Shown here one piece after another: positions 1 to 12,020 of a stretch of 64,000 nucleotides of DNA. Both the position numbers and the translations under genes were made by a program. Positions within the stretch are counted from its first letter, which is position 1; each line of letters opens with the position of its first letter. Origin of the DNA: Circinella umbellata (taxonomy: Eukaryota > Mucoromycota > Mucoromycetes > Mucorales > Lichtheimiaceae); assembly GCA_025093555.1 (NCBI GenBank), contig JAIWNF010000013.1, forward strand, positions 186,001 through 250,000, in the 5' to 3' direction. The notes beneath the pieces are model-generated. The model did no database searches, was not told where the DNA came from, and worked only from the letters and a program-made list of their open reading frames with translations.

Positions 1-127
1 GAGAGAATGATTCTATTTTTTTTAATACTCAGATACAATTTAAAACCATTTGGACGATTTTCGAGAAACTGAGAGCATATTAAAACGTTTCCCAACTCTT
101 TTTTTTTTATATACATATAAGAAACTA
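1..127. other. Upstream flank of the AP-1 mu gene
   Basis: Short AT-rich stretch with T-runs before the first ATG of the AP-1 mu gene. It presumably holds that gene's promoter and leader, but I see no specific motif that I can name. Confidence 0.4.
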
Positions 128-2315
128 ATGGCATCTGCAGGTAAAACGAAACTTAAAAAACTCTTTCATAATAGGCTCTTTGACCGTTTTGTTGTTAACC
201 TAATAACCCATTAAATTTCATTTTACTTGATGTAATAACTCTTATCGGGGGAAAATTATTTATTAAAATCTAGTCTTCATTCTGGACCTCAAGGGAAAAG
301 TCCTTATTTCTCGAAACTATCGAGGTGACGTTCCCATGAGTGCCGTTGAACGGTTCATGCCCCTGGTAAGTACCTATCATTAAAACGCGTATTTTTTTTA
401 TCATCAACTTAGAAATAGTAAACTCTTATTGACTACTTTATTCATCGTTTATTTTTATTACCCGCGTTTTTTTTTTCTTCATATTATTACTGTTATTGTT
501 ATAGATATCCGAAGCTGAAGATGAACAAGTACCTTTACCTTGTTTTACACATGACGGCATCAACTACTTATATTTGAAGCATAGTAACCTTTATCGTATG
601 TAAAGAATGTATTTAAAAGAATGGAGAACAAAGTTAATCAACCGAGATGAACCTTTTGCATATAATTTTTTTAATATCAAACTAATACTTCTCCCCCCAA
701 ATAATAATTACTCGATTATTCTAGTTCTTGCAATTACTCGAAAGAACACCAACGCAGCTTCGATCATGTTATACCTTCATAAACTTACCCAAGTATTTTC
801 AGAATATTTCAAAGAACTAGAAGAAGAATCTATCCGAGATAATTTTGTTATTGTATATGAACTTTTGGATGAAATGATGGATTTTGGATATCCTCAAACT
901 ACTGAAACTAAAATTTTACAAGAGTAAGAATTTGAATTTAATAATACGTATCTTTTAAAGGGAAATATTGGGGGTATATTGGAGGATATGTGATTTTTTT
1001 TTTCAGAATAATTAATATAAGTTGATATTATTTATAGATACATTACCCAAGAATCATATAAACTTGAAGTTCAAGTACGTCCACCTATGGCTGTCACAAA
1101 TGCTGTATCATGGCGTTCAGAAGGAATTAAATATAAAAAGAATGAAGTATTTTTGGATGTTATTGAAAGTGTAAATCTTTTGGTATGTATAAATATATAT
1201 ATATATATAGAAAGATATTGAAGGATTACGATATTCAAATGAAAAATGGAAAGTGAATATTATATATATTAATATCAATATTATAAATGAAATATAGGTA
1301 AACGCAAATGGTAATGTATTACGGAGTGAAGTACTTGGTGCTGTCAAAATGCGTTGTTATCTTTCTGGTATGCCAGAATTACGTTTGGGTTTAAACGATA
1401 AAGTAATGTTTGAAGCAACCGGTCGAGGCAGTAACTCTACAAAGGCTATTGAAATGGAAGATGTTAAATTTCATCAATGTGTACGGTTATCAAGATTTGA
1501 AAATGATCGTACTATTAGTTTCATTCCACCTGATGGAGATTTTGAATTGATGAGTTATCGATTGCAAACAAGTGTTAAACCTTTAATTTGGGTTGAAGCT
1601 GTCGTAGAAACATATTCTGGTTCTCGAGTTGAATATTTGGTTAAAGCTAGAGCACAATTTAAGCGTAAGAGTACTGCTAACAATGTTGAAATTGAAGTAC
1701 CAGTACCTGATGATGCAGATACACCTAAATTCAAGGTAAATAAAATAAGAGAGATTATATATATATATATATAGATCAAACAATATTAACATTATGTTGT
1801 ATATGTATGTATTTATGTTATATAGAGTAGTAATGGTTCTGTATCATACAAACCAGAAAGATCTTGTTTAGTATGGAAAATTAAACAATTTCAAGGTGGA
1901 AAAGAATTTATTATGAGAGCACATTTCGGATTACCTTCCGTACAAGCCGGTAAGTTAAGCGGCATTTTTATGGGCTGAGTAAAAAAAGAGAGAAAGAGAC
2001 CATTTTACTAAAACATGGGGATATAACATAAATTAGCTGAAGAAACGGAAAAACGACCACCAATAAATATCAAATTTGAAATCCCATACTTTACAGTATC
2101 AGGTATTCAAGTAAGATATTTGAAGATTGTAGAAAAGAGTGGTTATCAAGCACTTCCATGGGTGCGATACATTACTCAAAATGGAGGTAATTTATAGTTA
2201 TTTTTTTAATATATCAATTATATATTATATATATTTATGTATTTATGTATTTATTATAGATTATCAAATGCGTATGCCTGAAAGTATTAAAGCAAACAAA
2301 CAAGTTGGCTATTAA
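128..2315 (+). CDS. APM1: AP-1 clathrin adaptor complex subunit mu
   Basis: Medium (mu) chain of the AP-1 adaptor, which selects tyrosine-motif cargo for clathrin vesicles between trans-Golgi and endosomes. Nine exons (128-140, 274-365, 505-595, 725-923, 1038-1182, 1298-1735, 1826-1949, 2037-2186, 2260-2315) join to 435 aa, close to the usual family length. The first exon is only 13 bases; without it the conserved N-terminus (MASAVFILDLKGKVLISRN) cannot be built, which fixes the start. The N-terminal longin domain (about residues 1-140) includes QVFSEYFKELEEESIRDNF and ends with YPQTT. The mu-homology cargo domain follows from about residue 165, with SWRSEG, YLSGMPELRLGLND and a C-terminus running from RYITQNG to QVGY. 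Family identity is very clear; AP-1 rather than AP-2 rests on the N-terminal DVPMSAVERFMPL block. Confidence 0.96.
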
Positions 2316-2615
2316 CATTCTCGTCCTACTTACTTCCCTGTTCTATTTTCACCTTACTCGTTATATAAAAGAAGAAGAAAAAAAAAGATATAAATATAAA
2401 TATATACTATAAATATATACTATCACTGGTTTCATCAAACAATTCCCCTGGTTACTTATGGGTTTTTTAACGAGATATTCCGAAACAAACAAAAAAAAAG
2501 TGACACAAATGCATAATCACATTAAATATAAAGAAAGAAGAAAGGGAATTTTACAAAGCCTTAGTCCTTTCTTCTACTTTTTTCCTATACTTATATATAT
2601 ATAATAGACAAAGAT

Positions 2616-3771
2616 ATGGCAGATTCAACATGGGCAAATAGAGAGCGCCCTCGTAGTAGAAAAAGATGGATCTGGATAACTTGCTGTTCAATATTATTTG
2701 CTATTGTTATCATAGTTGTTGTGGTTCCTTCTGTAGTTGTCACTCGTGAAAAGAAAGATAATAATTCCCTTCAACAAAACAATAACAACAACAACGATAA
2801 TAATAATAATAATAATAATAATGATACGAGTGAAAATGAAGATGATCCATCAACAACAAATGAACCAACAGAACCTCCCCCTTCGTATGCCAAGGCTGTC
2901 TCTTCTTATTCCAATTTGACTCGTGTTCGTACATACCATAATTTGGATCAAAAAGATCGAATTTTTATTATTGGTGATATTCATGGTTGTGCTCATGAAT
3001 TTAAACAATTAGTACAAAAAATTCAATATAATCCAAATCGTGATCAAATAATTCTTGCTGGTGATCTTGTTTATCGTGGACCTGATAATGTGGGTGTAAT
3101 TCGTTATGCACAAGAAATTGGTGCATTATGTGTTCGTGGTAATCATGATGATATTACAATTCGATTCAAGACATATGAACTTCGTCATGGTTTAAATGCT
3201 ATGCAAGATAGAAATGCTACTATGCCTGAAGGGGATGTAAAAGATCCACTTCAATTTGGTGATGATCATATGGATATTGTAAAGTAAGTAATGATTGTTT
3301 AAATAATATATGTGTCTTTCTGTTAGATTATTATTAAAGCTAATAAAAAACCTGTTAAGAAATATGACACGAGAAGATTATGATTATTTAGCCAATTGTC
3401 CAATGGTGATTGATTTACCAACTCTTAATAATTCAAGAGTAGTTCATGGAGGTCTTGATCCAGCTATTGAAAAACCAGTTAATAATGATCCATATTGGGT
3501 AGTAAATATACGTAATATGGATGATGGTGATCCAGAACGAACAAAGAGTGATGGAAAACATTGGACAAAATATTGGTCGAAAGCTCAACATGAGCCAAAT
3601 AATACCACACCTATTAATATATATTATGGTCATGATGCTGGACGTGGATTAGATCTTGAATCAGAAACATTTGGTACAGACAGTGGATGTGTTTATGGTA
3701 ATCAATTAACGGCTCTAGAAATGAAAACACATCAAATTACACAAGTAGATTGTTCCAAATATTCAAAGTAA
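2616..3771 (+). CDS. PPN2: Membrane-anchored ApaH-like metallophosphatase, PPN2 (endopolyphosphatase) type
   Basis: Two exons (2616-3283, 3327-3771) give 370 aa. A basic N-terminus (RPRSRKRWIW) is followed by one hydrophobic segment (about residues 19-43), so a type II membrane protein is expected. Next come an Asn-rich spacer (residues 49-69, encoded by an AAT/AAC microsatellite) and then the phosphatase domain. Metal-site motifs are GDIHGC (Asp121), GDLVYRGPD (Asp150), RGNHDD and VVHGGLDP, with YYGHDAGRGLDLES and DSGCVYGNQLTALEM near the end. The GD-x-V-x-x-GPD form and the last block are typical of yeast Ppn2 and other fungal ApaH-like phosphatases, which lack the DRG of classical PPP enzymes. 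Yeast Ppn2 is a vacuolar endopolyphosphatase; that role here is inferred from family and topology. Confidence 0.82.
2796..2823 (+). repeat. AAT/AAC microsatellite coding for polyasparagine
   Basis: Trinucleotide run inside the phosphatase gene. It encodes most of the Asn tract between membrane segment and catalytic domain, so its length can vary without shifting the frame. Confidence 0.85.
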
Positions 3772-3880
3772 AATAAAACAATATATTTTAATGAGAATAA
3801 TAATAATAATAATAATAATGCAGTATAATGAAATTATTTACAAGTTTGTTGGTTTTTTTTTGTTTTTTTTTTTTTTTGCT

Positions 3881-4288
3881 TTACATAGTCATGGTATTCT
3901 CTTCTTGTTTTTCTTTTTGTTCTAATGAACCAGTAAAAGGAGGTAATTCCATATATTTCTTAAGTTGTTGTTTTTTAGTCTCTAAAACAGCTGTTTCCTG
4001 TTTCAAAATAGCATCTTGTTCTTCCTCAACATATTGTAAACCTGGTAATTCTTGTAATATACGTCGTGCATTATCAAATCGTTCATCCATTTGCGCTACT
4101 GCTTTACCAATCTCTTCTTGATTAGATCCATTAAGCATTAATTCAACAATACGATGAAAGTCTTGCATAAATGCAAAATCATTTTTTTGAAAAACAGTGG
4201 AACTATTATCCATTGTTGCTTTATCTTTGTTGTTATCTGAAAGTAAGGTAGGTGAAGCACGTGTTGATGAAGGCATAGACGCTGACAT
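3881..4288 (-). CDS. MED9: Probable Mediator complex subunit 9
   Basis: Single-exon gene of 135 aa without a membrane segment. A low-complexity N-terminus (residues 1-33) precedes a predicted helical region with FAFMQDFHRIVELMLNG and then RRILQELPGL. The C-terminal half (about 80-125) is a heptad-like coiled coil, EEEQDAILKQETAVLETKKQ, ending in LKKYMELPPF. The order helix, (E/I)LPG(L/I), EEQ, coiled coil, KY is what I know of MED9, a small middle-module subunit of Mediator that helps RNA polymerase II respond to activators. The match is by motif order, and MED9 sequences diverge a lot, so another small coiled-coil protein remains possible. It lies 285 bp from, and divergent to, the next gene, and its 3' end faces the phosphatase gene about 110 bp away. 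Confidence 0.55.
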   Translation of the reverse strand: MSASMPSSTRASPTLLSDNNKDKATMDNSSTVFQKNDFAFMQDFHRIVELMLNGSNQEEIGKAVAQMDERFDNARRILQELPGLQYVEEEQDAILKQETAVLETKKQQLKKYMELPPFTGSLEQKEKQEENTMTM

Positions 4289-4573
4289 TGTATTATTATT
4301 CTTATATAAAAAAAAAAAGTTATTTTGAAAAGAAGGTTGTTCTACTTACTACACTTAATCTATCTTACTGAGAGTCAAAAATGACGTTTATGGCGCAATA
4401 GTGCAACAAAGTGATTGTATTTGTATTAAAAGTTTACCAGTTAAGTGGAGAAGTAGTGAGTATTTTTAAAAGCTGACATAATATCTTTTTACTTTTGATC
4501 CTTTTTTTTTCTTTTATCTTTCTTCTTTCTTCTTTTTTTTTTCTTTCATTACTGTTTTTTTTTGTTCGTTCAA

Positions 4574-5559
4574 ATGGCATTGTTAAATATTCTTCGTGAC
4601 ATTCGTACTCTTTTTACAAAGAATGATCCCTTGAATGACTTATGGTATATTGTTGCCGTAAGTTTCTGTTTTATTATTATTATTATTATTATTATATAAT
4701 ATTTAGTATACACCTTCTCACACACTTTATATATATTTAAAGATATCAAGTTAACTAACACTTGATTTATTATTATTAATAGTGCTCAGCTATTACATCA
4801 CTTAATCACCCCGAAGACGTTGAACCTGTTTATAAACTTGTAGAACAAACAATTGATGAATCATCCAAGTTGAATACAAATGAAAAGGAAGATGCAAAAG
4901 TTAAAGCTGTTTTACGTATGCGTGAAGGTATCCTTAAATCCTTCATCGCATCAGGCTTTCCAAAAGTAAGGTTTCTTTATCTTTCTTTCTCTATAGTATA
5001 TAATTGATATTAATAATAATTTAATAATAGACAATCAATGGATTAAGACATCTTAGTATTGCTACACCTGATTTAATTAAAGCCAAATTACCACAAACAC
5101 CCATTCGGTAAGTAAAAAAAGGAACCATTTCATATAGAGAATATTATATATAACATAGTAAAACTAAAATATATCAAACAATCATATAGTCATGAAGAAT
5201 CGTGGGAAGAGATATCTCAACAACGAGAGCGGGGTAAAAGTTTATTCGCCAAAATTTATGACAAGCACACGAATCGGGTGACAAACGACATGTATACATA
5301 TTACCCAGATCTTGCTTATGTCGCTATTAATCAACTCTATGGACCCGTTGTTTCTAATACTTCAATTCTTACTGGTAAAGAATCGAGTTTAATTTTAGTA
5401 ACTGGTCTTAAGACACAAGATATTGCACTTCAATTACGTGGTCATGCTTGGGGTGCTATTCATCAAGGTGCTACTCGAGAAGAATTAAATAATATCAGTA
5501 CAATGGTTGAATTACTTTGTAAACATTATAATATTACTATTCCTAAAGCTAAATTATAA
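4574..5559 (+). CDS. AhpD-like / carboxymuconolactone decarboxylase-fold protein
   Basis: Four exons (4574-4657, 4783-4965, 5031-5107, 5190-5559) give a 237 aa soluble, mostly helical protein. The central part (KVKAVLRMREGILKSFIASG) and the C-terminal block LRGHAWGAIHQGATREELN are typical of the AhpD/CMD fold, whose members include peroxidase partners and decarboxylases. I do not see the CxxC redox pair of true AhpD: the nearest cysteines (CSAITSL near residue 29 and LLCKHY near the end) are isolated. A peroxide-reducing role is therefore not supported, and function stays open. Fungal genomes carry many such proteins, some mitochondrial or peroxisomal; no clear targeting signal is seen here. 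Confidence 0.75.
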
Positions 5560-5825
5560 ATTTAGTTATTAATAAACTTTTTTAGAGGTGATAATCACTT
5601 AATTTTTTTTTCACCTTCCGTCCTATTCTTCCTCCGAGGGACTCCCCACCCTGCATAATTGTAAGTTTCACTCGTCTTGTTTCAAAAAATCCCTAGTCCT
5701 TTAGAAATTTTTTTTTTTCCTGCAATGTAGACCATCATTTAGATTTCTCCTGATCCATTCTATTCTTTTTTCTACCTTCTTTTTTTTTCTTAATATACAT
5801 ATGTATATAATATTACTTATGTCAA

Positions 5826-7999
5826 ATGGTTCAACCACAAAGAGGTGTGAACTTTACCTTTCCATATGAAGATGACCAACTTGACGTATTAAATACGATC
5901 ACCATAGTAGTTGCGTCAATATCTTTATTCGCTTCAATTTTGGTGCTCATTTTTTATGGATTATTCATGTATTATGAGCGCAAAAAGGCTGACAGAGTCT
6001 CCTTACGATGTGTTGCGCTTGGATCTATATCCAACGTCATTGATATAACATTAGATCTTGGTTCAACTATAGGAGAAACGCCTCAAACAGGGTGTCGTGT
6101 TATTGGTCTCATTGTCAACTTTATGGATGTACTTAATGCTGGATTTTTAGCCGTTATTGGTATCAATCTCTTTTTAGTTTTTGTACTTAAAATTGATCGT
6201 ACCAAACGATTAGAAAGGATCTATTATCCATTAATAGTATTTTATGGTATAATGGCAATGATTGGACCCATCGTTAAAGAATCACAACAATTTGTTCCCA
6301 AGAACCCTACATTTAATTGTTGGTAAGTATTATCAAGTATACATATACACTGAGTTAATGAAACTAATATTAATAATTAGGTATTATAATCATCTCGGAT
6401 ATCGAGAACGACATTTTGTTGCTTGGGTAATATTAAAAAACAAGAAACAGAAAAAGCTAATTTATTAATAACAAGAGTAATAATATTTTTAGATGTGCTA
6501 TTATGGATTTATATTTTTTATTATATTACTTGGATTGATTGGTTCCCTTTTTTCTATGATCAAGTTATTTCGTGAAGAAGCTGAAAACATTAAAATTATA
6601 CGTCATATCACTGCCAGTACCTCCATATTACATAGTAATAAAGGTGGAAATTCATCAAATATAAAAGGACAACGATATCAACACTCGAATTTTCCAAAGG
6701 TTATTTTACGATGTATCACATATACATTAGGTAAAGTGTAGATCTTTATCTAATTTTTTCAAAAACACACACACACACACACACACATAATAAATAGCTT
6801 TATTGATGTAATAAGTAAAATATAGTACCACTTCTTGTAAATATTTGGGGGTTTTCTATGCAAATACTTATTTTGGATACTACAAGTGCTCCTTTTGGAT
6901 TAGCAGTAGTAACCACATTAATGCCATCTACTGAAGGTTAGTCTTATATGACATATAGAAAAAAGCATTATTTGCTCTATTATAATAACACTTTTGTTTT
7001 TCTTGTATAGGATTATTAACAAGTATGATCTTCTTTAGTGAACCAGTCATTACAACTCATATCAAACAAAAAATGGCTGAATTATATCGTATCTATGGAG
7101 AAGAGTTTAGTATATTAGAAGAACGTACTCACAGAAATAGAACAACAGTACGAAAACACCAAGAACCACAACGACGAAAAAGTTTACAATCTGGGAGTAC
7201 AGATAGAACTCATTACACTTCCAACTTATTTGATAAACGAAATCTTATACCTCGTCCTCCCATTGCAGAAAATGACCATCATAATCAGCAACCACATTTT
7301 GTTTCACATGTAGATTTAGGAAATGATAATCGTCTGAAAACTCTTGCTCCACCTTTAGCAACTATGTCACCTATTCTATCAGTTGGATCCGTATCCACTT
7401 CTCCCAATTCTATTAATCCAGCACCATCACCTCAATCATTACAACGGAGAGGCTCTTCCTCATCAACATCATCACCTACAGTAACGTCATCAACAGTTAC
7501 AGAATCGATAGGATCTCCTAGTTCATTTAGTGATAATGGTTATGATGAGGATATAATAAGTGAAATACGAACAATTCCAATGCGACGTGTTAGTGTATCC
7601 TCTTCTGTTTATAGTCGAATTCGATATGAATATGAACGAAGATTATCCGACGACTCAGCAACATCTACATTAGTTAACCATCTAGGTCTTGGTAACAATT
7701 TGATACCATCCACAGATACCCAAGGTCAAATTTTTGTACCTTATCGATCACCTGCTTTAGCCAGAGCTACTCATTGGCTACTTGTAAATATTGATCGTCT
7801 ACGAGGCCGTGCTCCCGGTCATAATAATAATAGACAACAAGGACAACAAGGACAACCTGATATAAGTGATAATGATATGAGTATCATTTCAACGAATAGT
7901 CATTCACCAGTTCAAAATAATCCTGAAGTGATTGTACATTCTCCTTCAATGCCATCCAATATATCCACATTATCATCACGTTCAAAACCTCGTCATTAA
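5826..7999 (+). CDS. Seven-transmembrane receptor, cAMP-receptor-like (Dicty_CAR-type) GPCR
   Basis: Five exons (5826-6322, 6381-6426, 6493-6730, 6826-6936, 7011-7999) give 626 aa. Seven hydrophobic segments can be counted: residues 24-50 (TITIVVASISLFASILVLIF), a second after SLRCVALGSISN, a third in CRVIGLIVNFMDVLNAGF, a fourth in IYYPLIVFYGIMAMIGPIV, a fifth in GFIFFIILLGLIGSLF, a sixth in VPLLVNIWGFSMQILIL, and a seventh around PFGLAVVTTLMPSTEG. A basic loop with RKKADRVSLR follows helix 1. The remaining ~300 residues are a Ser/Thr/Pro/Asn-rich cytoplasmic tail with many possible phosphorylation sites and RRGSSSS and RRVSVSSS stretches that look like basophilic-kinase sites. It fits the fungal nutrient/pheromone-type class related to Dictyostelium cAMP receptors. 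The ligand is unknown. Confidence 0.8.
6764..6786 (+). repeat. (CA)n microsatellite in a receptor intron
   Basis: About eleven CA units inside the third intron of the seven-helix receptor gene, close to its donor side. Confidence 0.9.
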
Positions 8000-8205
8000 T
8001 TAATTTTGTTTTTTATCACCTCTAATGTACTTCCCCTCACCACTTATTATCATCATGTATATCCTATATAAAATGTAATTGTAATGTTTATTTATAGAAA
8101 ATAGAAACTTCCATTTTCAAGTACCGTTCTTGGTTAAAGGAACCTCTTTCTTTTCCCAATTTTTTTTATTACTTCTTTGCCCTTTTTATCCGTTTTCTTT
8201 TTGAC

Positions 8206-11102
8206 ATGGCTGATAATAAAATGAACGATCCTACTGTTACTGTAGGTGAAGAACATCCATTAACTTCTTCATCACAAGAAGAATTACACCAAAAGGAAGA
8301 AACTACTACTACGACGACAACTACTATTGGTTCTGATCAAAGAGAAAACATCGATGACACTAATGACACCAATGACTATGACAAAAAGAAGGTTAACGAC
8401 AATGAGAATAAAGAAGCAATTTTTCAAATAAACGACGACAATGATGACGATGATGATAAAAGTATTAGTAGTAAAAGTAGTAGAAGCAGTGATAGTGACA
8501 GTGACGATAGCAAGAGTGAGATTAGACCTGCCGGCAAGCATCCTTTGCAAAGTTCACAGCTTGATGTTAGTGCATACAGTAATGATCAGCAACAGTGGTC
8601 CCAACAAGAAAACTCTTTACTGGATGACCAAGGTCAACCTAATATGGTTGGAAGTTTATCTACTACACCAACTCAAGAACGTCAAGTCCAACTAGACTCA
8701 GATACTTCTCAAACAAAGGTAATATATAAAATATTTGGTTGTGAGTTAAAGTGGTATTTGCACAAAGTACAAGAAGATGATACTAAAATCATATATATAT
8801 ATAGGGTTTCTATAATGCTGGTGACTTGAGTGAAATTATTGATCTTCAAGTAGAAGGACAACTTCCTGAATGGTTAACTGGTGAACATTATACCATCGGT
8901 CCTGGTACTTATGATGTACGATATATGAGAAAAATTGAAATTGATGGATATTTACAAAGTGCAACTTCCACTTTCTCATTTGGTCATTGGTTTGATGCGT
9001 AAGTTTTTTTTTATTCTTTTTTTTAAAAAAAATTGTTAAAAAGAATTAAAGGGGAATTAGAGAAAATAATTATTCTGTTTTGGATGGTGGTGGGGCCGGA
9101 TTCTAGACTCCCGTTGGTGAATCGATTTGATTTGAATGGTAAACGTAACACAATCACTTATCGCAATCGACTTACTTCCCGACGACTTATTGGAAAGATT
9201 CGTGATCACCATGGTTATGCTGCTCGTCATCCAGCAGGTTTATTTAAAACTGATTCAAATCAAACCATCTTTACAAAGTTTTTGAAATCGGCTCCAAAAA
9301 CCACTAAACCGGATGGTGAACCATGTGCTGCACGTATTTTGGCTGGTATTCCCGGTATTGATGGTCGATTATTTGCCCAAAATCATGCTAATCATGTATG
9401 TTAAACTATTTTTTTTTATATGGGAAAGAAAAGGGGAAAGGGATGGATGGAAAAATGGAAAGAAGAAAATAAAATAGAAGAAAAAAGAAGATTAGTACCT
9501 ATTTTTACTTATTTATTATTATTATTATTATTATTAGATTCAAGAATTGGATCCCTTCGATTTAAAACCCACTCGAGTTCTTTGTTGGGATGAAATAAAT
9601 CCTGCTTTCCGAGGTTATAGTTCTTGTCCAAATGGTCAATATGATGCTCAAACAGGCGAATATATCAATTTTACTATGGAAATTGGATATCAGTCAACAA
9701 GTTATAATTTCTTTACTATTAGTGAACGAGAACCTAAAGGCAAAATCATTGCTTCAGTTACAGCACCTACTGGATATGTTCATAGTTTCTCATTGACACC
9801 AAAATATATTGTATTGGTAAGAGATTATATCCAATCATACATGAATTGAAGAATTATACTTTGAAAGGAACTTATTTTTTATTAAAAAAAAACAAACTTT
9901 ATTAGGTGGTTTTCCCATTATTGGCCAATTCGGGTGCAGTGAAATATGCATGGAATGAAAGTGTTCTGGATTCATTCTCATTTTATCCAAATGAACCTAC
10001 TTTATTCTATGTCATTTCTCGAGAAAAAGGTCAACATTTGGTTACATATCGTTCAGATGCTTGCTTTGGGTATGCGTTTCTTTCCATTTGATTTTAAAAA
10101 ATTCAAAGACACAGGGGAAAAGAACAAAAAGTCAAATATTAAAAGGAAGCTGGAATTAATTTGAACAATGAATTTATTTATGCATATTTAGCTTTAACCA
10201 TATCAATGCATATGAAGATGGTCGAGATAATCTTAATGTTGATATTGTATGTTACCGTGATGATACCATTGCGCATCAATTGACGACACAAAGCTTACGT
10301 AACCCTGCTGATATGAAACCATCACGATTGGCACCATCTGAAGTACGACGTTATGTACTTAGTAGCATTGATGAAGAGACAATTAGCTTTATGGCTAATA
10401 ACTCCATGTTCCCAACAACAACCAGTATTACATCACGTATTTCATCTATGTGGGGTTATGTGCGTGGATCGGCTCCCCAAGAGACAAGTGACGTTGAAAG
10501 TTCTGCAGGTTCATCAACAGCTGCTGCTGGTTGGTACGCTACTCTTCCTGTCGCATCTTATGGAAAATTAGCCCAACCTTCAATTGAATTACCACAAGTG
10601 AATCCATTATATAAAATGCATAACTATAAATATTTATATGGTCTTGGTTTTTCAGCTGCAAGCTCCATTGGTGATGGTACAGTTTGGGATGCTATTGTTA
10701 AAGTGGTAAGTTGATTAAAAAGGGGAATGGATAATAATGATACTATTAAAGAAGAGGATTAATGAGGGTATTTTATAATCCTTATATTTATATTTGTATT
10801 TATTAATCAAAAAATATATATAATATATACAGGATGTAGAAACAAAAACAGTTGTTACATCATGGCATGAAGAAAATTGTTATCCAAGCGAAGCATTGTT
10901 TATTCCACGACCCCCACAAGATGCAAATGACGAACTTCGTGAAGATGATGGTGTATTAATTAGTGTTGTAATGGATTCTGCACGTGCCACTTCATTCTTG
11001 TTGGTATTGGATGCCTCTTCTTTGGAAGTTATTGCCAAATCAGAATTGGGTATGTTGGTACCCATCAGTTTCGGTCGAGGTTCATATAAACTTCGAAATT
11101 AA
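8206..11102 (+). CDS. Carotenoid-cleavage oxygenase family protein (AcaA/CarS-like), with altered metal site
   Basis: Seven exons (8206-8718, 8805-8998, 9107-9395, 9538-9816, 9906-10069, 10192-10705, 10833-11102) give 740 aa. The first ~170 residues are acidic, low-complexity and Ser/Asp-rich. The beta-propeller begins at GFYNAGDLSEIIDLQVEG. Family blocks seen are LPEWLTGEHYTIGPGTYDV, FGHWFDALPLVNRF, GYVHSFSLTPKYIVL, FNHINAYEDG and the late WHEENCYPSEALFIPRP with EDDGVLISVVMD. In Mucorales, CarS and AcaA cut beta-carotene stepwise to make trisporoid sex-hormone precursors, so a link to that pathway is possible. Two of the four usual iron-binding histidines look replaced: SSCPNG (Cys362) stands where AHP is usual, and FGRGSY (Arg733) where GFHG is usual. 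His414 and His483 are present. Activity is therefore uncertain. Confidence 0.85.
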
Positions 11103-11311
11103 AAAAAAATTCAAGCGTCATAATTATTTGGCAGGTATAAATTACTTTGTAAATTATGATGATGATGATAGGTAGTTATATAATTTAATATAACGTAGTA
11201 GTTGTTGGATTATTATAAATATTTATATATATATATATATACACACAGATATATATTTTTCTTCTTCTAATATGTTGTTGTATATTATGCAAAAAAAAAA
11301 AGAAAAAGTTG

Positions 11312-12020
11312 TTAATTATTGATACTTTGTTTGTTCGTGGACGAAGATGATGCTAATGGTGTTGGTGCTCTTGTTGTTACAGGTGAAAAGACACTTTTGA
11401 CCATCTCGTTCCTTTTTTTTTAAAAAAAAAAGACAAAATACGACGTTAATTATGCGATTTTCGGCATGCATAAATATATGAACCGGTGTACCTGAGCTTA
11501 AAATTAACAAGGGTTTCTTTTAAGTTATCAAGATTCCTTACTGGTTGTAAGCTATCAATTGCTTCGCTTCTATATGAATTGATAAATAAAAAATTATACA
11601 TTTTTGAATAAGTGAGTAAAAATTGTACTGTCAAGTTGATAAAATAAAAATAAAAGTAAGGTTCTTTCAGTAACAACAAAAGAAAACGTACGCTCGAGGT
11701 GCAGATACACCTTCAATCGTCATGAAGCCAGACCCGTCATGATCACCTTCAAACTGATCATAGACAGTACTATTATGATCAAGTCGACAATTGGTAACTT
11801 GAAAATGAGGACTGTAACTTTCTACTTGATCAAGCTGTGCTTGTTCGTCCATGTCCACCATAATAAGGTTGTCTTTGGGAATTTCTGGAAAAGGTTCATC
11901 TTCAAAGACGTAATGAACAATGGGATGTTTATAAGTACTATGAACTTGATCGCGAATAACGACAAATTGTGGAATTTCGTTACTTGTACTGTGATTGCTG
12001 TTATTATTGCTATTACTCAT
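11312..12020 (-). CDS. Uncharacterised small protein
   Basis: I do not recognise this gene. Reading leftwards, exon 1 (12020-11692) ends at a GTACGT donor, and joining it to 11411-11312 keeps the frame open to a TAA, giving 142 aa. The N-terminus is Ser/Asn-rich. The core contains FVVIRDQV, HYVFEDEPFPEIPKDN and IMVDMDEQAQLDQVESYSP, is acidic, and looks conserved in style (ordered, not low-complexity). The tail is Ser/Thr-rich (MVKSVFSPVTTRAPTP) and could be phosphorylated by proline-directed kinases. No signal peptide or membrane segment is seen. Its 3' end faces the carotenoid-oxygenase gene about 200 bp away. The second exon is my inference from splice sites and frame. Confidence 0.55.
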
